NCBI GenBank assembly: GCA_024305405.1
Contig: JAKNDB010000047.1
Span: 102,740-166,739 of the forward strand
DNA: 64,000 nt
Direction: 5' to 3'
Origin: Dirofilaria immitis
Taxonomy: Eukaryota; Nematoda; Chromadorea; Rhabditida; Onchocercidae
Shown: in pieces, positions 17,494 through 32,300 of the stretch
Layout: each line of letters starts with the position of its first letter
Numbering within the stretch: position 1 is the first letter of the stretch
Program-made: the position numbers and the translations under genes
Notes under the pieces: model-generated
Database searches by the model: none
The model's input: the letters and a program-made list of their open reading frames with translations, nothing else
Told to the model about the DNA's origin: nothing

Positions 17494-20400
17494 TTTAATT
17501 ATTCGCAAAATTCGAATGAATCAAAAAATTTGTAAAATCGAACTGAAATTTAAAAGTAAAGTAGCAAATATAATTAAGCAAATAAATTTAGGCAAAATTA
17601 TAAATAGCATAAAATAATTGTTCAAAATATATCTATCACAAACTTAAGAATAATAACGTTGATGATATGATATGATACAATGAATGGTGATGATATGATC
17701 TAATGTATTACAATGGTGATTGTACTGATAACCTTGATTGCAAAAATAATAAGTCATAATTATAAATTAAAGCGATGAATATAATAGTATTTATCATGAT
17801 ATCTATGATAATGTTCTATGATAATGTTGATCACGATAATAATTTTGTTCACGAAAATGATAAATTGTGATGAGAATATTGATAATTAACAGTATAAATT
17901 TGACATTTATCGATAGTAATGATTAATAAAGATTTCACTATTGGTAATTTTTAGAATTCTGTCATAAATTTGATTCTTTCAAGGTAAAGTGTTATTGCTT
18001 ATCTTTTTCTATTTAATTAGAAACAATAACAATAAAGAAAAACGAATTAATTAATACTAATTCTTATAGCCATCATACTAAATACAAAAATCCTAAGTAA
18101 TTAAGATAAGAGATGATATGCTAATGAAGTATGATAGTAATGATGCTTATTTTTATTAAATTAATTATTCAAAAGTAAAAAATTTGGAATGAAATTTAGA
18201 AATTGATAAATATTTATCATGAAATGAAATTTTTAATAAAAAATAAAAAAATTAGGCTAAACCTAATTCTACCCGATATAATTCCACGACAAATATTTGC
18301 TTTTTTTCATTGAGTTTCATCCACGAAGAAATTGGAATAAATATCACCCGAAATATTTATGTGCTTTAATATAAGTGCTATAATGGGCCAATATCAGGAA
18401 AAGGACAATTTTCTTTTTCTTGGCCAATGAACAATTTCTGACAAATATTCCATCTATCTAAGCTATACTTCTAACCAATCATAAATTACATTAAGTTTAG
18501 CTCTTGAAAATCTTTCGTTTCTTTTTTAAAGGAAAATTATAGGAAAGAAATGAAATTCTAGAAGAATGATTTTAAAAAATTCGAAAATTTCAATTATAAT
18601 TTATCAATTTTTTTGGCATAAAATCAAAAATAAAATAAGACGAAGAAATAATGTTGAAAATTTTCATATTAATAAAAATCTCAAGAAAAATAAATAATTT
18701 TCTCGGATGGCAAACTACAACAAAAAAAATAAAAAAATAAAAAGTTTTGCTTTTCTTCCAAACACATTAATTAATTATCAGTTAGAAAATGATAATAATT
18801 TAATAATAATAATACAAATGATATAATATATTAGCATTCATTCCATATAGTTTATAAAATAAAATATTTCGGCTTCAAATATATAAGACCGAAAATCAAA
18901 AAAAATGATTGACTTATTACTGATAATGAATGTAATTAAATTAATCAATTTATAATAAATTAACTTATTTTAGCGAATTATTTTTTTGAACAGAAATTTT
19001 TACTTATCATTTCTTATCAAAAATTTTATAATAATTTGAAATCGTATAAAAGCAAAAAATATGTAAAAATATAATAAATAAATTTATCAATTTGTTATGA
19101 AATTTTTGGGCGATAAATGAATGCATTTCATAAGTAATATTAAAATAATAATAGTAATATTAAAATAATATTAAATAATATTATTTAACATTTTTTTGCT
19201 ATTAAAAAGCCATTTACTTTCAATTTCTATTCGTTCAAAAATATTTTTATTCCTTCCTTTTTTTCCTAATTTTATTTTTTGAATAAATAAATCATAAAAA
19301 TTGGAAATTATTCAATTTTATTCGTTGTTTGTTCATTTCTTTGCTTATCGAAATGTAATATTTCAATTAGCTGCCAATTATTTTATATTAATATGAAAAG
19401 AAATATTTCATTTCAATTATAAAATATAATAAATTAATATATTATCAATATTAAATGTACACTTTAATTTAATCAATTAAATATATTAAATTTGGAAAAA
19501 AAAGATAAAATATCATTTTTCTATTTTAATATTTCATTTGTAATCAAAATAAATTCTTATATTTTAATTGCAAATTTTATGTTTTAACAAATGATTAAAT
19601 TACTATTTTAATTTAAAATAATTAAAAAGTACTTTTAAAAAATTTTTAAAGATTCAATAAAAAGTTAATTACATTAAAACTATAAAAATATGTTTAATTT
19701 CTTGATAATTTTTCTTAATTTTTATTAACGTCATTTGATCAACAATCAATTAAATAATATTTTAAAATGAAGAAATCATTCAAATTTGTTAAATCGTTTT
19801 CTTTTATTTTTTCATTTTAAAACTTCAAATAAATATTAATTTGCTTGACACTTTTATAATTTAATGATTTCTATTATCTTATCAACATTTTGTTGCATTG
19901 TTTTTTTAATATATAATTCAACTTCTGATATCAATTTTAAATTCCAAAAATTCATACAATTCAATTTACTTATAGATAAGATAAATTTATATATTCAGGA
20001 ATGCTTATATTATTGTAGCAGTAAACATTATACTTTATTATGAACTTGATGTAGGTGTTTACATTTCTATGTGTTCGTTTCGATATATGTACAGCTGATA
20101 ATGATGACGATTATAAATTATCACTAATTTGATTTAACTGTATTTTATGTATATTTATCAGTAGTAATAATGATTATAGGAAATCATTAACTTTATTCAA
20201 TTCTAGTTGAAAATGTGGTTATGATATATATATGTGGGTAAGTTTATGTAAGTACATATTTATTTGCATAGGTGGACATTTATGAATGCATAGGTGAATA
20301 TTATAAATTATTATTACCAATTTGATTTAATTTTTATGTGAATTTTAGTTTGGTATATATTATAATTAAATTAGCTTAAATACTAAGCGTATTTTTTCTA

Positions 20401-20910
20401 TTGTTAAATGAAATTATCATCTAAATTAAGATTTTTCAAAATGATTTGTGCCTTATCCTTTTATGCCTTATCATTTGAATTTATTACCTATACCAACATC
20501 ATCACCAATATCAGGTAAATTGAGATTATATTCGAATATTTAATATTTAATGAGATGAATTTATATTTTCCTAAACGATTTATATCTTACCCATATCCCA
20601 ACATTTACATTTATTTAAGTTGATTTTCTCAAATGACTTATCCTTTATTCCATTTGTATCTTAACATTTGAAATTATAAAATTATATTGAAAATAATCGA
20701 TAGCTAAAGAAATATATTTAAAATTTTTTTCATTTTCTATCAATTGCACCTTATCATTTCAAATGTTGATAATTTAATGATAATTTAATTGTAATGATAT
20801 GAACAAAAGGAAAAGAAAAGAAAGAAATGTTACAATTATAGTCGTTGAAAATCATTGAAAGCTTCAATTAGTCACTTTGTAAAAAGTTTCAAAATCATTT
20901 GCTCATTAAT
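17494..20910. other. AT-rich DNA upstream of alpha-tubulin
   Basis: The first few hundred bases should contain the tubulin promoter, but no TATA element or binding site can be singled out in DNA this AT-rich. No coding exon or long repeat was seen further on. Confidence 0.5.
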
Positions 20911-20916
20911 TCTTTC

Positions 20917-21546
20917 CTTTCTTCCTTCCTTCCTTCCTTCCTTTCTTCCTTCCTTCCTTCCTTCCTTCCTTCCTTTCTTCCTTCCTTTCTTCTTCCTTCC
21001 TTTCTCTTCCTTCCTTCCTTCCTTTCTTCTTCCTTCCTTTCTTCCTTTCTTCCTTCCTTTCTTCCTTCCTTCCTTCCTTTCTTCCTTCCTTTCTTCCTTC
21101 CTTTCTTCCTTCCTTCCTCTTTCTTCCTTCCTTTCTTCCTTCCTTTCTTCCTTCCTTTCTTCCTTCCTTCCTTCCTTTCTTCCTTCCTTTCTTCCTTCCT
21201 TTCTTCCTTCCTCTTCCTTCCTTCCTTCCTTCTTCCTTCCTTTCTTCCTTCCTTTCTTCCTTCCTTCCTTCCTTTCTTCCTTCCTTTCTTCCTTCCTTTC
21301 TTCCTTCCTTCCTTCCTTCCTTCCTTCCTTCCTTCCTTCCTTTCTTCCTTCCTTTCTTCCTTCCTTCCTTCCTTCCTTTCTTCCTTCCTTTCTTCCTTCC
21401 TTTCTTCCTTCTTTCTTCCTTCTTCCTTCCTTCCTTTCTTCCTTCCTTTCTTCCTTCCTTTCTTCCTTCCTTCCTTCCTTTCTTCTCTTCCTTTCTTCCT
21501 TCCTTTCTTCTCTTCCTTCCTTCCTTCCTTCCTTCCTTCCTTCCTC
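20917..21546. repeat. 630-bp TTCC/TTTC tetranucleotide array
   Basis: A nearly pure pyrimidine tract on the plus strand is made of TTCC repeats interspersed with TTTC and occasional CTTCT interruptions. It is stop-free in several frames, which produces spurious 240-285 residue frames of Ser-Phe-Leu-Pro on the plus strand and Lys-Glu-Gly-Arg on the minus strand. Long mirror-symmetric homopurine-homopyrimidine DNA of this sort can form triplex (H-DNA) structures. The regular TTCCTTCCTTTC higher-order pattern suggests slippage plus unequal exchange. Confidence 0.97.
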
Positions 21547-21689
21547 ATTCTTTCAATTTCATATCTTTTCGCTATTACAACGATAAATTCATTTTTAAAA
21601 TTAATTTTTATAAATCTTTCACTTATCAATTCCTTCCTCATTTCATTTCCTTCTTACATTTTCTTAATGAATTTCTCTCTCCTTTTCCT

Positions 21690-21722
21690 CTCTCCTTTCT
21701 CTCTCTCTCTCTCTCTCTCTCT
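21690..21722. repeat. (CT)n microsatellite
   Basis: An uninterrupted run of about a dozen CT dinucleotides lies 150 bases beyond the TTCC array, on the same pyrimidine-rich strand. Confidence 0.9.
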
Positions 21723-21759
21723 ACATAGCAACGAATTAATTATCATAGCGCTTTAATTA

Positions 21760-24700
21760 AATTAATATAGAATGGGCGATATTTGATAACGAATGATTAT
21801 TCCTATTGTTAACATAGAATGAATAATTTAAATAATGATTAATTTTGATAACGAATGATTATTTATTTGTTAATAAATTTAATCTATTGTATAGTTTAAC
21901 TTAAAAAGAAATTTTTTTCTGCATAATAATAAAATAAATTATTATAATGATTTAATTAAATTAAATATAGACTGAGCAATTTGATAAATGATCAGTTTTG
22001 ATAATAAAATGATCATTTATTTGTAAATAAATTTGATCGATTATAACGTTCAAATTTAATCATCATATAGCATCATTGTAAATTAACATAGAATGAATGA
22101 TTAATTTTGAAAACGAATAAATATTTATTTATTAGTAAATTTGACTTATTATAATGCTTATTTTAAATACCATAAGGTAATAATATTTCGATTTTAATTA
22201 TTTTAATAATTAACTTATGTTCGAATTTAAATTTCATATTATTTTGCAATTTTAAATAGTATAGTTTGAACAATATCGTAACTGATAAAGTTAATAAATA
22301 AAACGATACTATGAAAAATAATAAATTTAGCTTTTACATTTCTTTTAGATATTAATTGTAATAGAATTTAGTTAATATAACAAATTTAAATTTATTTAAT
22401 AAACAAATAGTTACTAATTATTAAAAATTTATATTTGGATAAAATTTTTTTGAATAAGCAAAACTAATTAAATTTATTTGCAATTAAATACAAACAACAT
22501 TAGCAAACAAATAAATCAATAGATTCGAATGCAAATTTATAAAGTAGTTTTAATAGCAACTAAAATTAATTAAGTTTTTGGAGTAAAAATTCACTATTAT
22601 TGAAGATTTATCAAATCAAGTCTTGATTAACAAATTATTTATCATTATCAATCAATAAATTTTGATACAAATTTATTAAAATAAGTTCAGAAAGGTGAAA
22701 AAAATTTTTCAATGAAACCAAACAAAATTTTGTCAAAAGGAAAAAAATTTGAAAAATTCAAACATCTGGTAAAAAAGAAAAGGGAAAAAACGACGAAATA
22801 TTATCTTTTCTTTTTCTTTTATACTTCAGAAAAGATATATTAGTCGGAAATTTTTTGAGCTTTCTTAAATTTAAATTTTTCACATAAAATTTTAGATTTC
22901 ATCATCTTTCACGTCATACGTCATAATATTTCATCATCTTTCACGTTGATCAAAAAAATTTTAACCTAATTTAGTCAAATATATACATATAGGTATAAAT
23001 ATACATGTATATATCTGACGATAATTTATACGTCATTAACGGTTTTTACGTGTAACATTTATTATTTGACATTTCATATTTTATTCAAAATACTTTTTTT
23101 TCTAAACGATACAGTAAGGAAAACTTTATATACGTACTTTTATATATGATTAACTAACATAATATTATTTTAAAATTATTTTTCGTATCTAACATAAACG
23201 ATTTCTTTTTGTATTATCATTAACTTCAAATTATTTTCCTTTTTATTTTTAAATTAATTATTATTTAATGATGCGAATGGATTATTTATTTATTGTTATA
23301 ATAATTAATCATTAAGTGATAATATTTAATATATCGAGCAAATTTATCCGATATACCTTTTTTTTTTTTATCTTTTCTTTAATATTTACTCAAAATTTTC
23401 ATAAATTATTTTTAACTTTAATTCTTAACATAACTTTTAATAAAATATGATTATTGATTGATTGTGAAAGTTTTCTTTTTCTTTTTCCACTTATTACACG
23501 TTTCATATCCCACTTACTATTTTTACTTTTAATTAAATTATGAGTTTGTATAATTTTATTGTTTTATCATCACTAATTTATATTTTTATTATCATTAACG
23601 TCCATTTTGCTATTATTAATTTTTTACTTTATTATCAGTAACATATTGTTTTGTTTTCATTAACTTATTATTTTATTATCATTAACTTATCAATTTACTG
23701 CCATTACTATTTCTTTGTTGTTTTAATTTCAATACTTATATAATTTGTAAATTGTAATTACTTATAAAACAAGAGTCTTTCAGCATATTGAAAAAGATGA
23801 ATTAATAAAATAATCGGAAAAAGATGGAGAAATAATTTTGTTTAATTTCTGTTTTTAAAAACGGTATTATCATCTTATAAATTTTGCTAAATGATTGAAC
23901 TTCAATTTATCAATCATTATATTATCGGAATCCATTTCAAAAAGAAAATGGTAGAAATGAAATTATTTAAAAATTTAATATATTTTTCCTTCCTTTAAAT
24001 TGTTTTCTGCTGATTTAATTTCTTTCACATATTTGTTATTATAGTAAAATATTAATGTTATTTTAAATTATAATTTCAGATAATTAAATTACGACTTTGG
24101 CATTATCATATTCTTATTTGCCGATTCTATTTCAATGCTTTATTGGATATTTGATTGATTGATTGATTTATCGAAATAAATATCAATCAAAAAATTTCAT
24201 CACACGAGAGCAAAATGCCAACTTATTTTAATCAACATATGGTCTGTACTTAAATACTTAATTATCAAATTCGATTTTAGATTTTAATCTAAAATTGAAT
24301 TATTCTTGTGTATTTAAATTTTCTTTTGTCATATTCGATTGAGTTTATCGAGAATACATTTGCTTTTAATGTTATTGCTAAAAATATTATCACTAAATTA
24401 TGGAATAATCAATTAAGGAATTATTAAATGTAATAACTAAGCAATTACAATCATTAAATATCTGATTACTTAATTGGGAGGAAATTTCAGTCATCGCTTA
24501 AGTGTAATTTTCTTTAACAAAATATGTTATAACATATGATTTAAATATTGTAATTTCAAATAATATTTATTTGCATTAATTAAATAGTAGAAATCATTTA
24601 CAAATATACATAGAGGCATAAAAACTTTTTCAATATTTGATTAATCATTTTCAATATTGTGCCAGATACAACAATATTAAATCTTACTATATATTGCAAT

Positions 24701-27700
24701 TAATTATAAATATTCTGATATTTTAATATTTATATCATATCAGATATTACTATATGTTTTACCATTATTATATGAGATATTATTATTTAGTATTATTTTA
24801 TATTAAAAATTATTATAATTTCTATCATATTATATACATATATTGTTGTTATCAATATTATATCAGAATTATTATCAATATAATTATCAGATATGATTAT
24901 CAATATAATATTAGATATTATTATTATTATTATTATTATTGATATTTCTTAATGTTATATATTTCCTTATTTTTAATCAATTTATCGTCACTTCTACTTT
25001 TCTTATTGTCCATTCTACAAGCGAGCAAAAAATACATATTTCTAGAAACGTAAAAACGTGTAAATAATGCGTTAAAGGAGACGTATATCCATAATATATT
25101 GAGCTTAAATTGTGAGCTTAAATTTGTATGTTTGCTAATAATTTGAATTTTTTTAAGTTTTAGGTAAAATTGAATGCATAAAAAAACAAAATAATATTCA
25201 GTAAAATATATATTTAAGAAAAGATAAATAATAATGGTTGCTAGGAGTATTGGTAAAACATAAGTTAAATAGCAACTAATAATTGCTAAAAGATAAAAGT
25301 ATTTTAAAAAATACAAAAATGTAAATTTATTTTTTTTCTTCAAATCTTTTTTAATATAAATGAAATAAAAAAACTACTTTAATTGAAACTTCAAAAAAAA
25401 ACATTTAGATTAATGGGATATTCAAAATATAAAATAAATTTTTAGAAATTGTTTTTTCATAAATAGGAAATAATTTTTTTAATTTATCGAAATTACAATA
25501 TTTGGTTTTTTACTAAAAAAATATGGACTAAACGTTGGTCACATTTTTACTTAAACTTAGATTTTTAATGAATTTAAAAATTTGAAATATTATAATTCCA
25601 AATTTTAATTTTCTGTTTAATCAAAGAAAACGAATGAAAATTCATTTATGAAAAACGAAAAGAAAAAAGAAAAATAAGAAATTCTTTAAATTTGTAATTT
25701 TTAACAAATATATTACATTAAAAATAAAGGAAAAAATTCAATTATAAAAATAAAAAAAAATTTATATCTCGGAAAATGAAAACAATGATAAATAAAATAA
25801 GTAAGAAAGTATGTTAAAAGAAAGGTAAATAGAATATTTCGTAAAATTCATTTATAATAGCTATTATAGTTTTCATAAAAATAATTACGAATTCATTTTG
25901 TTTACAAATTATTTTATTATTTATGGCTTTTGTTGCTAACGATTTGGTTTTTCTAACAAATATTACTGCTATTGCTATTATCACTTATTATTATCAATAT
26001 ATCATTCAGTAAATTTTATTTTTTTTTCCAAATACTTTTGTTGATGTTGAGGTTGCTTAAAAGCTGATAAGCAAAATATTTGTTCGTTTGAAATGAGTAA
26101 AGTGAGAAAAGTTGATAGATGATTAGTTAAGGTTTGGTTGTATTTACATTTGATTATTTGCTATGTTTTTCATTTCCCTATATTTTTGATCGTTTTTTAC
26201 TCGTTTCTTACAATTTTTTATTTAAAAAAATTTTCAAATATTCTTGAATATCAATTTTATTCAGAAATTTGTTAATAAATAATCAAACAATAAATAATTG
26301 ACAATCTATTGCAAAAGAAGATATATGATAAAATCAGTCATGTTATGATAAATGATTATTCTTATCATTCTAGTTGATATTGCAAAAAATTTCTCACTAT
26401 ACTGAATTATATGCTTATATTCTATATTTAATATATACATTTGAAACTATAAAATTAGATTAATTTATAAAAATCTTTATTTAATTCGAATTTAAAATAA
26501 TTTTTTATTAATAAAATTTCAGTATAATGAAAAATTACTATGATACTGTAATATTGTAGCACCATTTCGCTATATTCGTATATTGATAGAAATATTAATT
26601 TTTTTCTTTTTGTTATTTAAAATAATAATTAAAACTGTAATACTGTAACAATATACTATGCTATGATAATGATATGCTGTAATACTGTAATACTGTAGCA
26701 CTATTTCGCTATATTAATGTTTTTATATTTCATGCAAAAACTTATAATTTAATATTGGAATAGAATGAACGAAAAGAAATGATCGATTTTGAATAATACT
26801 TAATAATTGTTACAAATCCACTAATTAATTAATTAATTGAAAGCATTATTTATTAGTAAATAGATTTTTTCATTTTCATTCAATCTAATGAATTTTTCCT
26901 TGCTGTTCCAATTTTAAATTAATTTTTAATTTTTCAATTTAAAATTTAAAGTTTATAAGATTTTTATTTCATTACAAAACAAATTGATATTTTGATTAAT
27001 TTTAGTTATTAGTTTAAGTTATGGAATAACTAATCATATCTATGCACTTACGAAATATTGATAAAATTATTGAAATTTTACAAATTATTCAATTTAAAAT
27101 TGCTAACAAAAAAAACAAATGAGAAAGAGCAAAAAAAGGAAAAAGAATTTCGAATATTTAAATTTTGATATATATTTTCAATTAATAAGTATAAGAATGA
27201 AAATTACGGGTTATTATCATCATTTAACTTAAACAAATAAAATATTACCGAGCATATTTATCATATAAAAGGAAAAAAATTTTTAAATATTTCAGTTTCT
27301 CACATAAAATTTTTACACAAAATATTTTTAAGAAATATAAATATAAAAGATAAAATAAAAAAATTGTAAACAATTAATATTTTAGTTTAAAAAATATAAC
27401 AAAAATTTTAAAATTTTTTCAAATCGTTTTTTTTTTTATCGACCATCAACTTTACGCCTTTTTTTCAAATTTTTCTTTGAACAAATCAATCGTATCTATT
27501 CATTTCTCATTGGATGTTTTATTATTACTGTTATCATTGTCATTCCTGTTGTTTTTACTAATGATAATGGTGATAATGATGATGACGATAATGTTGGTAG
27601 TAATAGTCAGCTGTTATCCATTGTACTCTGTTCGAATACATATATATGAGGAAACAGTTGTTAGCTAGTTTAATTTAACAGCTCATTATATTTAAGAACA

Positions 27701-27980
27701 GAATATGAATAAAATTTTATTACCACTTTTTAAAACAACTTAGCCTCTCGATTCTATCCAACTGATAATATTGATACTAATTATAGCAAAATATTGCATC
27801 GTTTAAAGTTATCATTCATCGTTATCATTATTAGCACAATTGATCACATGCTAAATTTTCATCATATGAATCAGCTGTTGCAGAGATGAAGTGAAATGTT
27901 AAAAATGTAAGAGAAATTATCAAATATCCTCTTGGCATTACTAAAATTTCTATCCAATCATTGCTTTTGTCATTTGTTGT
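21760..27980. other. AT-rich DNA without recognisable genes
   Basis: Contains an (ATT)n run at about 24916-24941 and a pair of roughly 40-base direct repeats with GTAGCAC(C/T)ATTTCGCTATATT at about 26551-26597 and 26672-26716. No splice-bounded coding stretch was identified. The upstream exon or promoter of the large gene at 29311 may lie here but cannot be picked out by eye. Confidence 0.5.
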
Positions 27981-27984
27981 TAGA

Positions 27985-28345
27985 TAATTTAAAAGTGATA
28001 GTATCATATATTTCTTATCATTCGCCGATTATTTCAAGTATATATGATATAATGTATCACTTATCAATTGGATAAATTATTTTAAAACTTTAATAATATT
28101 CATATATTTCATATTACTGCTCGATTATTTTGAATGATATAATATCATATATCACTTATTAATTTGTTAAATTGTTTTAAAAGTGATAATATCATATATT
28201 TCTTATCATTTCTGATTGTGTCACGCATATCTTATTAATTTGTTGAATTGCTCTAAAAGTAATAACATCATATATTTTTCATCATTTGTTATTTTAAATG
28301 ATATAAAAATGATAATATCACATATTTCCTATCATTCGTTAATTC
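27985..28345. repeat. Degenerate tandem repeat with AGTGATAATATCATATATTTC core
   Basis: At least four diverged copies of a unit of about 80-100 bases contain a GATA(A/G)TATCATATAT(T/A)TC-like core and CTTATCA or CTTATTA words. The copies are too different to be recent. Confidence 0.55.
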
Positions 28346-29310
28346 TTTCAAATTTTATGTGATATTATATATTTATATAATAATATATAAATCTACTTAA
28401 TAGCATTGAATTATCATTTATTTGTTATCATTATCAACAATTTAATCTGATAACTGATTATTTCTTCTCATGCATTTATTCTAATAAATCGATTTTTTAC
28501 GATGACTAATCAAATAACTTTAAATGAATCATCATATTTTTGGATGATATCAGAAATTTTGAGATTGTCTTTTTTGCTTTGGTTGTATTTTATGAAATTC
28601 TTTCCAATTTTTACAAAATTTAATAAGTTAGTCAAAATTTTTTTATTTTCGTCAAATTAATTGGAAAATTTAATTAATCAATCAAATAAAGGAAATAAAT
28701 AAAAGAAGAAGGGATGTATTTTTAAATGAATTTTCATCCGTTCAACCTTCATTATAAATAACATAATCCTTAAATTAGATAAATATTGTAATCTCTTGTT
28801 TCTTATAAATCGATATATAACTTCAATCCAAATACTGTAGATGGAGAAACCGTAATCTTTTGCTTTTATAAATCTGTACATTATTTCGATTTAAATATTG
28901 TAATATTCTATCTTGAAGAAAATATGTGACGTGACATAAATTCGATCCGAATACGTATTATATGCAAAAGATATGTGATATAATTTTCGATCAGAACGAG
29001 AAATTATTAAATTTTATCAATTATTAATTGAAATTTCATATACTTCTAAGCAACGATATATCTGTCATCTTATCGATTATTTCAAAAAATTGAAATTAAT
29101 ATTAAATTTTGCAAAAATCGCTAAAGTTTACTTATTAAAATAGTCAATGATCAATAAACCAATCACCGATTATTTCAATATATAATTTAATTAGTTAATC
29201 GTTGATTATTTCTTTCATAAAATTTAGTGACTTTTAATTCTTTGAAATTATTGTTATTTATACGTAATTATTAAATTTAATGATGTATTTTTTCCTTTCT
29301 GCATTTTCAG

Positions 29311-32300
29311 TATTATCAATCATCAAATTATTCCAAAACTTATGGGCGATATTTTCAACGTTCCAGTAGCGCCGAATCATATCGATTACAGCAAACATTA
29401 TCACTATCATCATTAACAAATTCTCGGCGAATTTTTACAATGAATCCTTATCGACAGCAATATTCATCATTATCATCCAGTTACCATCAAGATATATCAC
29501 CGTATCCAAAAACTAATATTGGATTATCGAATAGGTACGTTTTTCGTTTTGTTTATGATTGGAAATTAGAAAAACAGAAATGAAAGTTAATTAATTAAAA
29601 TGATAATGTCATAATTTACTAATTCGATTGCTTTATTATCATTTGTTCTGAACCATTTTTGGTAACGATAATTTGATAATAATAAATTACTTAATTATTT
29701 TCATTAATTGAATTAAAATATTTGAGCAAACTTGCTTATACGTATAATTTTTTAAAATTTCATCAATGGATTTAGTTTTGTTGACTTTCTAGAAATGATT
29801 ACAGATCAAAATATGAATTATCGATTGACTGATGATTCAATTTTTGTTCTCTTATCTTGAAACATACTTATGAATAATTTATTCATATCATTCCATGCAT
29901 ATCCGCATAGTTCAAAAATTAAGATCTATGAAATTCGGAAAAAAAAATAAAATAAAGATAAATAAGCAATAATCAAAATTATCAAAGATTATTATAAAAT
30001 AAATTAAAATAAAAAAAAACGAATTCGAAGTTATTTCAAGTAACTTCGATATCTTAAAATTTATCACATCAAATATTTTGCACGAAAAATTTGAAACAGA
30101 AATTATTAAAATTAATGGTATTTGAAATATAAATTATTATTTTTAAAAATTAGGAACTATCAAAATTAGTAATATTTAAAATAGAAATTAAGAAATTATT
30201 AAATCCAAGAATATTTGAAAATTAAATTGGAAATAAGATTTATTAAACTTAATAAATAATTTAGCTCATCTGAGCTCAGATTATAACATACCCAAGCAAT
30301 ATGAATATTAATTAGTAAAACAATAAATAAAAATATCATTTAATAAAAATTAGTTAAAATGTTAGCTAATCATATTCTTAATGCAATGATAACGATCATA
30401 AATTATTTTCTTAAAAATTTGCAACCGAATAAATAAATAAATAAGCTAAAGAAATATAAGCATCAAATGAAATATAAGCATCATTACAAAAATCATTCTC
30501 TTAACAATATGCAACCGAATAAATAAATAAATAAGCTAAAGAAATATAAACATCATTACAAATTATATAATACAATCGATTCAAAATTAACTTTAAAAAG
30601 ATCACAAATGTACTAATTAAAATTCCACTAAATTAGCATAATATATTCAATATATTATTAAAAATTTATCAAGCTTAAAAATGACAAAAAAAGAAATTAA
30701 AAAATCCAAAATTTTATCAATTATTTTGTTTTGATTAAAAAAAAATAAAAATGTTAATTAAATTAAATTTAAGAAGGAGAAAAATATAATTCTGACCGAA
30801 TCGTAATTAAATGTAGCAAATTTATTTTGTACTTCTTTAAAATCGTCTATTCTCGAATATAAATTGTTTGTGAAGTATTTTATAAAGAAAAAAATCGAAA
30901 ATATTTTTAACTTTATTCCAAATATCTCACGAGAAATTAAACTTTTTCTATTGCAAACTTTCTACAAATATCTTTTAAGTTTCAAAAAAATTTTTTATCG
31001 ATTACAATTTAAAAGATCATATGAGAATGCATTTGATAATAGCAATAAAATAAAGTTATAATGAAAATGATAACGTATCAAATGTATAAGAGGACGTATA
31101 AAAAATTTATAAAATTATTTTGGTAATGGTAATAAAATAAAATAAAAAATTATGAGATGTGTAAAAAATATACAACAAGCATATATGCAATGTTTAAAAT
31201 AAATTTTCCTATAGTAATATAATCAAATTGAAAGCATATGAAAAAATATTAAATACGTATGAAACGTATGATAACACGTAAAAAATGTTTAAAATTACTT
31301 TGATAATACTGATAATGTAAAATATATGATAAAAATGAAAATGTATAGATATATTATAAGAAAATTTATAGAATAAAAATTATATTTTAGCAAAATTTTA
31401 TTAAATAATTTATGTAATAGCTCTTTTTCATTTTTTTCTTTTTCAATAATGAATTAATTGATTGTATGAATCATCGTATAAATAAGAAATTATACTAATA
31501 TTAATAATAAAAAATTAATTATAATTTGCATAATTGATTTGTTGGATTTAATTATATATATGATTTAATCCATTTATATTATTTAAAAAGAAGCAACGAT
31601 TTTAAAATAAAATGAACAATAAGTTAAAATATTATTCAATAAAATAATTGATTAATTAATATTTTTATATGATTTTTGGATATGGAAGTATTGATCGATT
31701 AGCTTCATCGTCATCATCATCATCATCACCATCAAATCATCATCGAACACTATCATATAATAATTTTACCACCAGTGCATTTGCCACGAAACGTAGCACA
31801 AGTTATGGTTCAGGTAATAGAAAACTTTCTGCTCTTTTGGTATATAATTCATTCCCCGGTAACGGAATGAAAAATTCTATTTTGTGGCGTCGAATGGAAA
31901 TTTCCATTCTTCCGCTAATGGAATGAGAGTTTCTCTTCATCAAGGATAGAATGGAAATTTCTATTTTTTTCTATGACAAAATAAAATTTCCATTCTTCCT
32001 TGACGGAAGGAAAGTTTCCATTTTCCGTTGGAGGAATAAAAATTTTAGTTTTTCCGATGAAGAATAAAAATTAGGTTCTATAAACAGAGAGAAAGATAAG
32101 AAAAAAAAAAATAAGCAAAATATTGATCATATATCTTGCCGAAAATAATTCATATTCATGCGTCGATCGTCTGTAATATTAATTTTAAAGAAAAAAATGC
32201 AATTAATTATTAATAAAAAAATTAGTTTATGTTATTAAAAAATATTAAATAAATGCCGTACAACGATAATAAATAGATAAGAAAATTTTAAATTTTATTT

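Noticed and set aside
20855..21756. Long overlapping frames of 243, 248 and 285 codons on both strands
   Set aside because: They are translations of the TTCC/TTTC array (Ser-Phe-Leu-Pro and Lys-Glu-Gly-Arg repeats) without splice or start context.
24754..25343. Tyr/Ile/Leu-rich frames on both strands suggesting membrane proteins
   Set aside because: Hydrophobic composition follows from TAT/ATT-rich DNA; no start context, splice sites or homologous motif seen.
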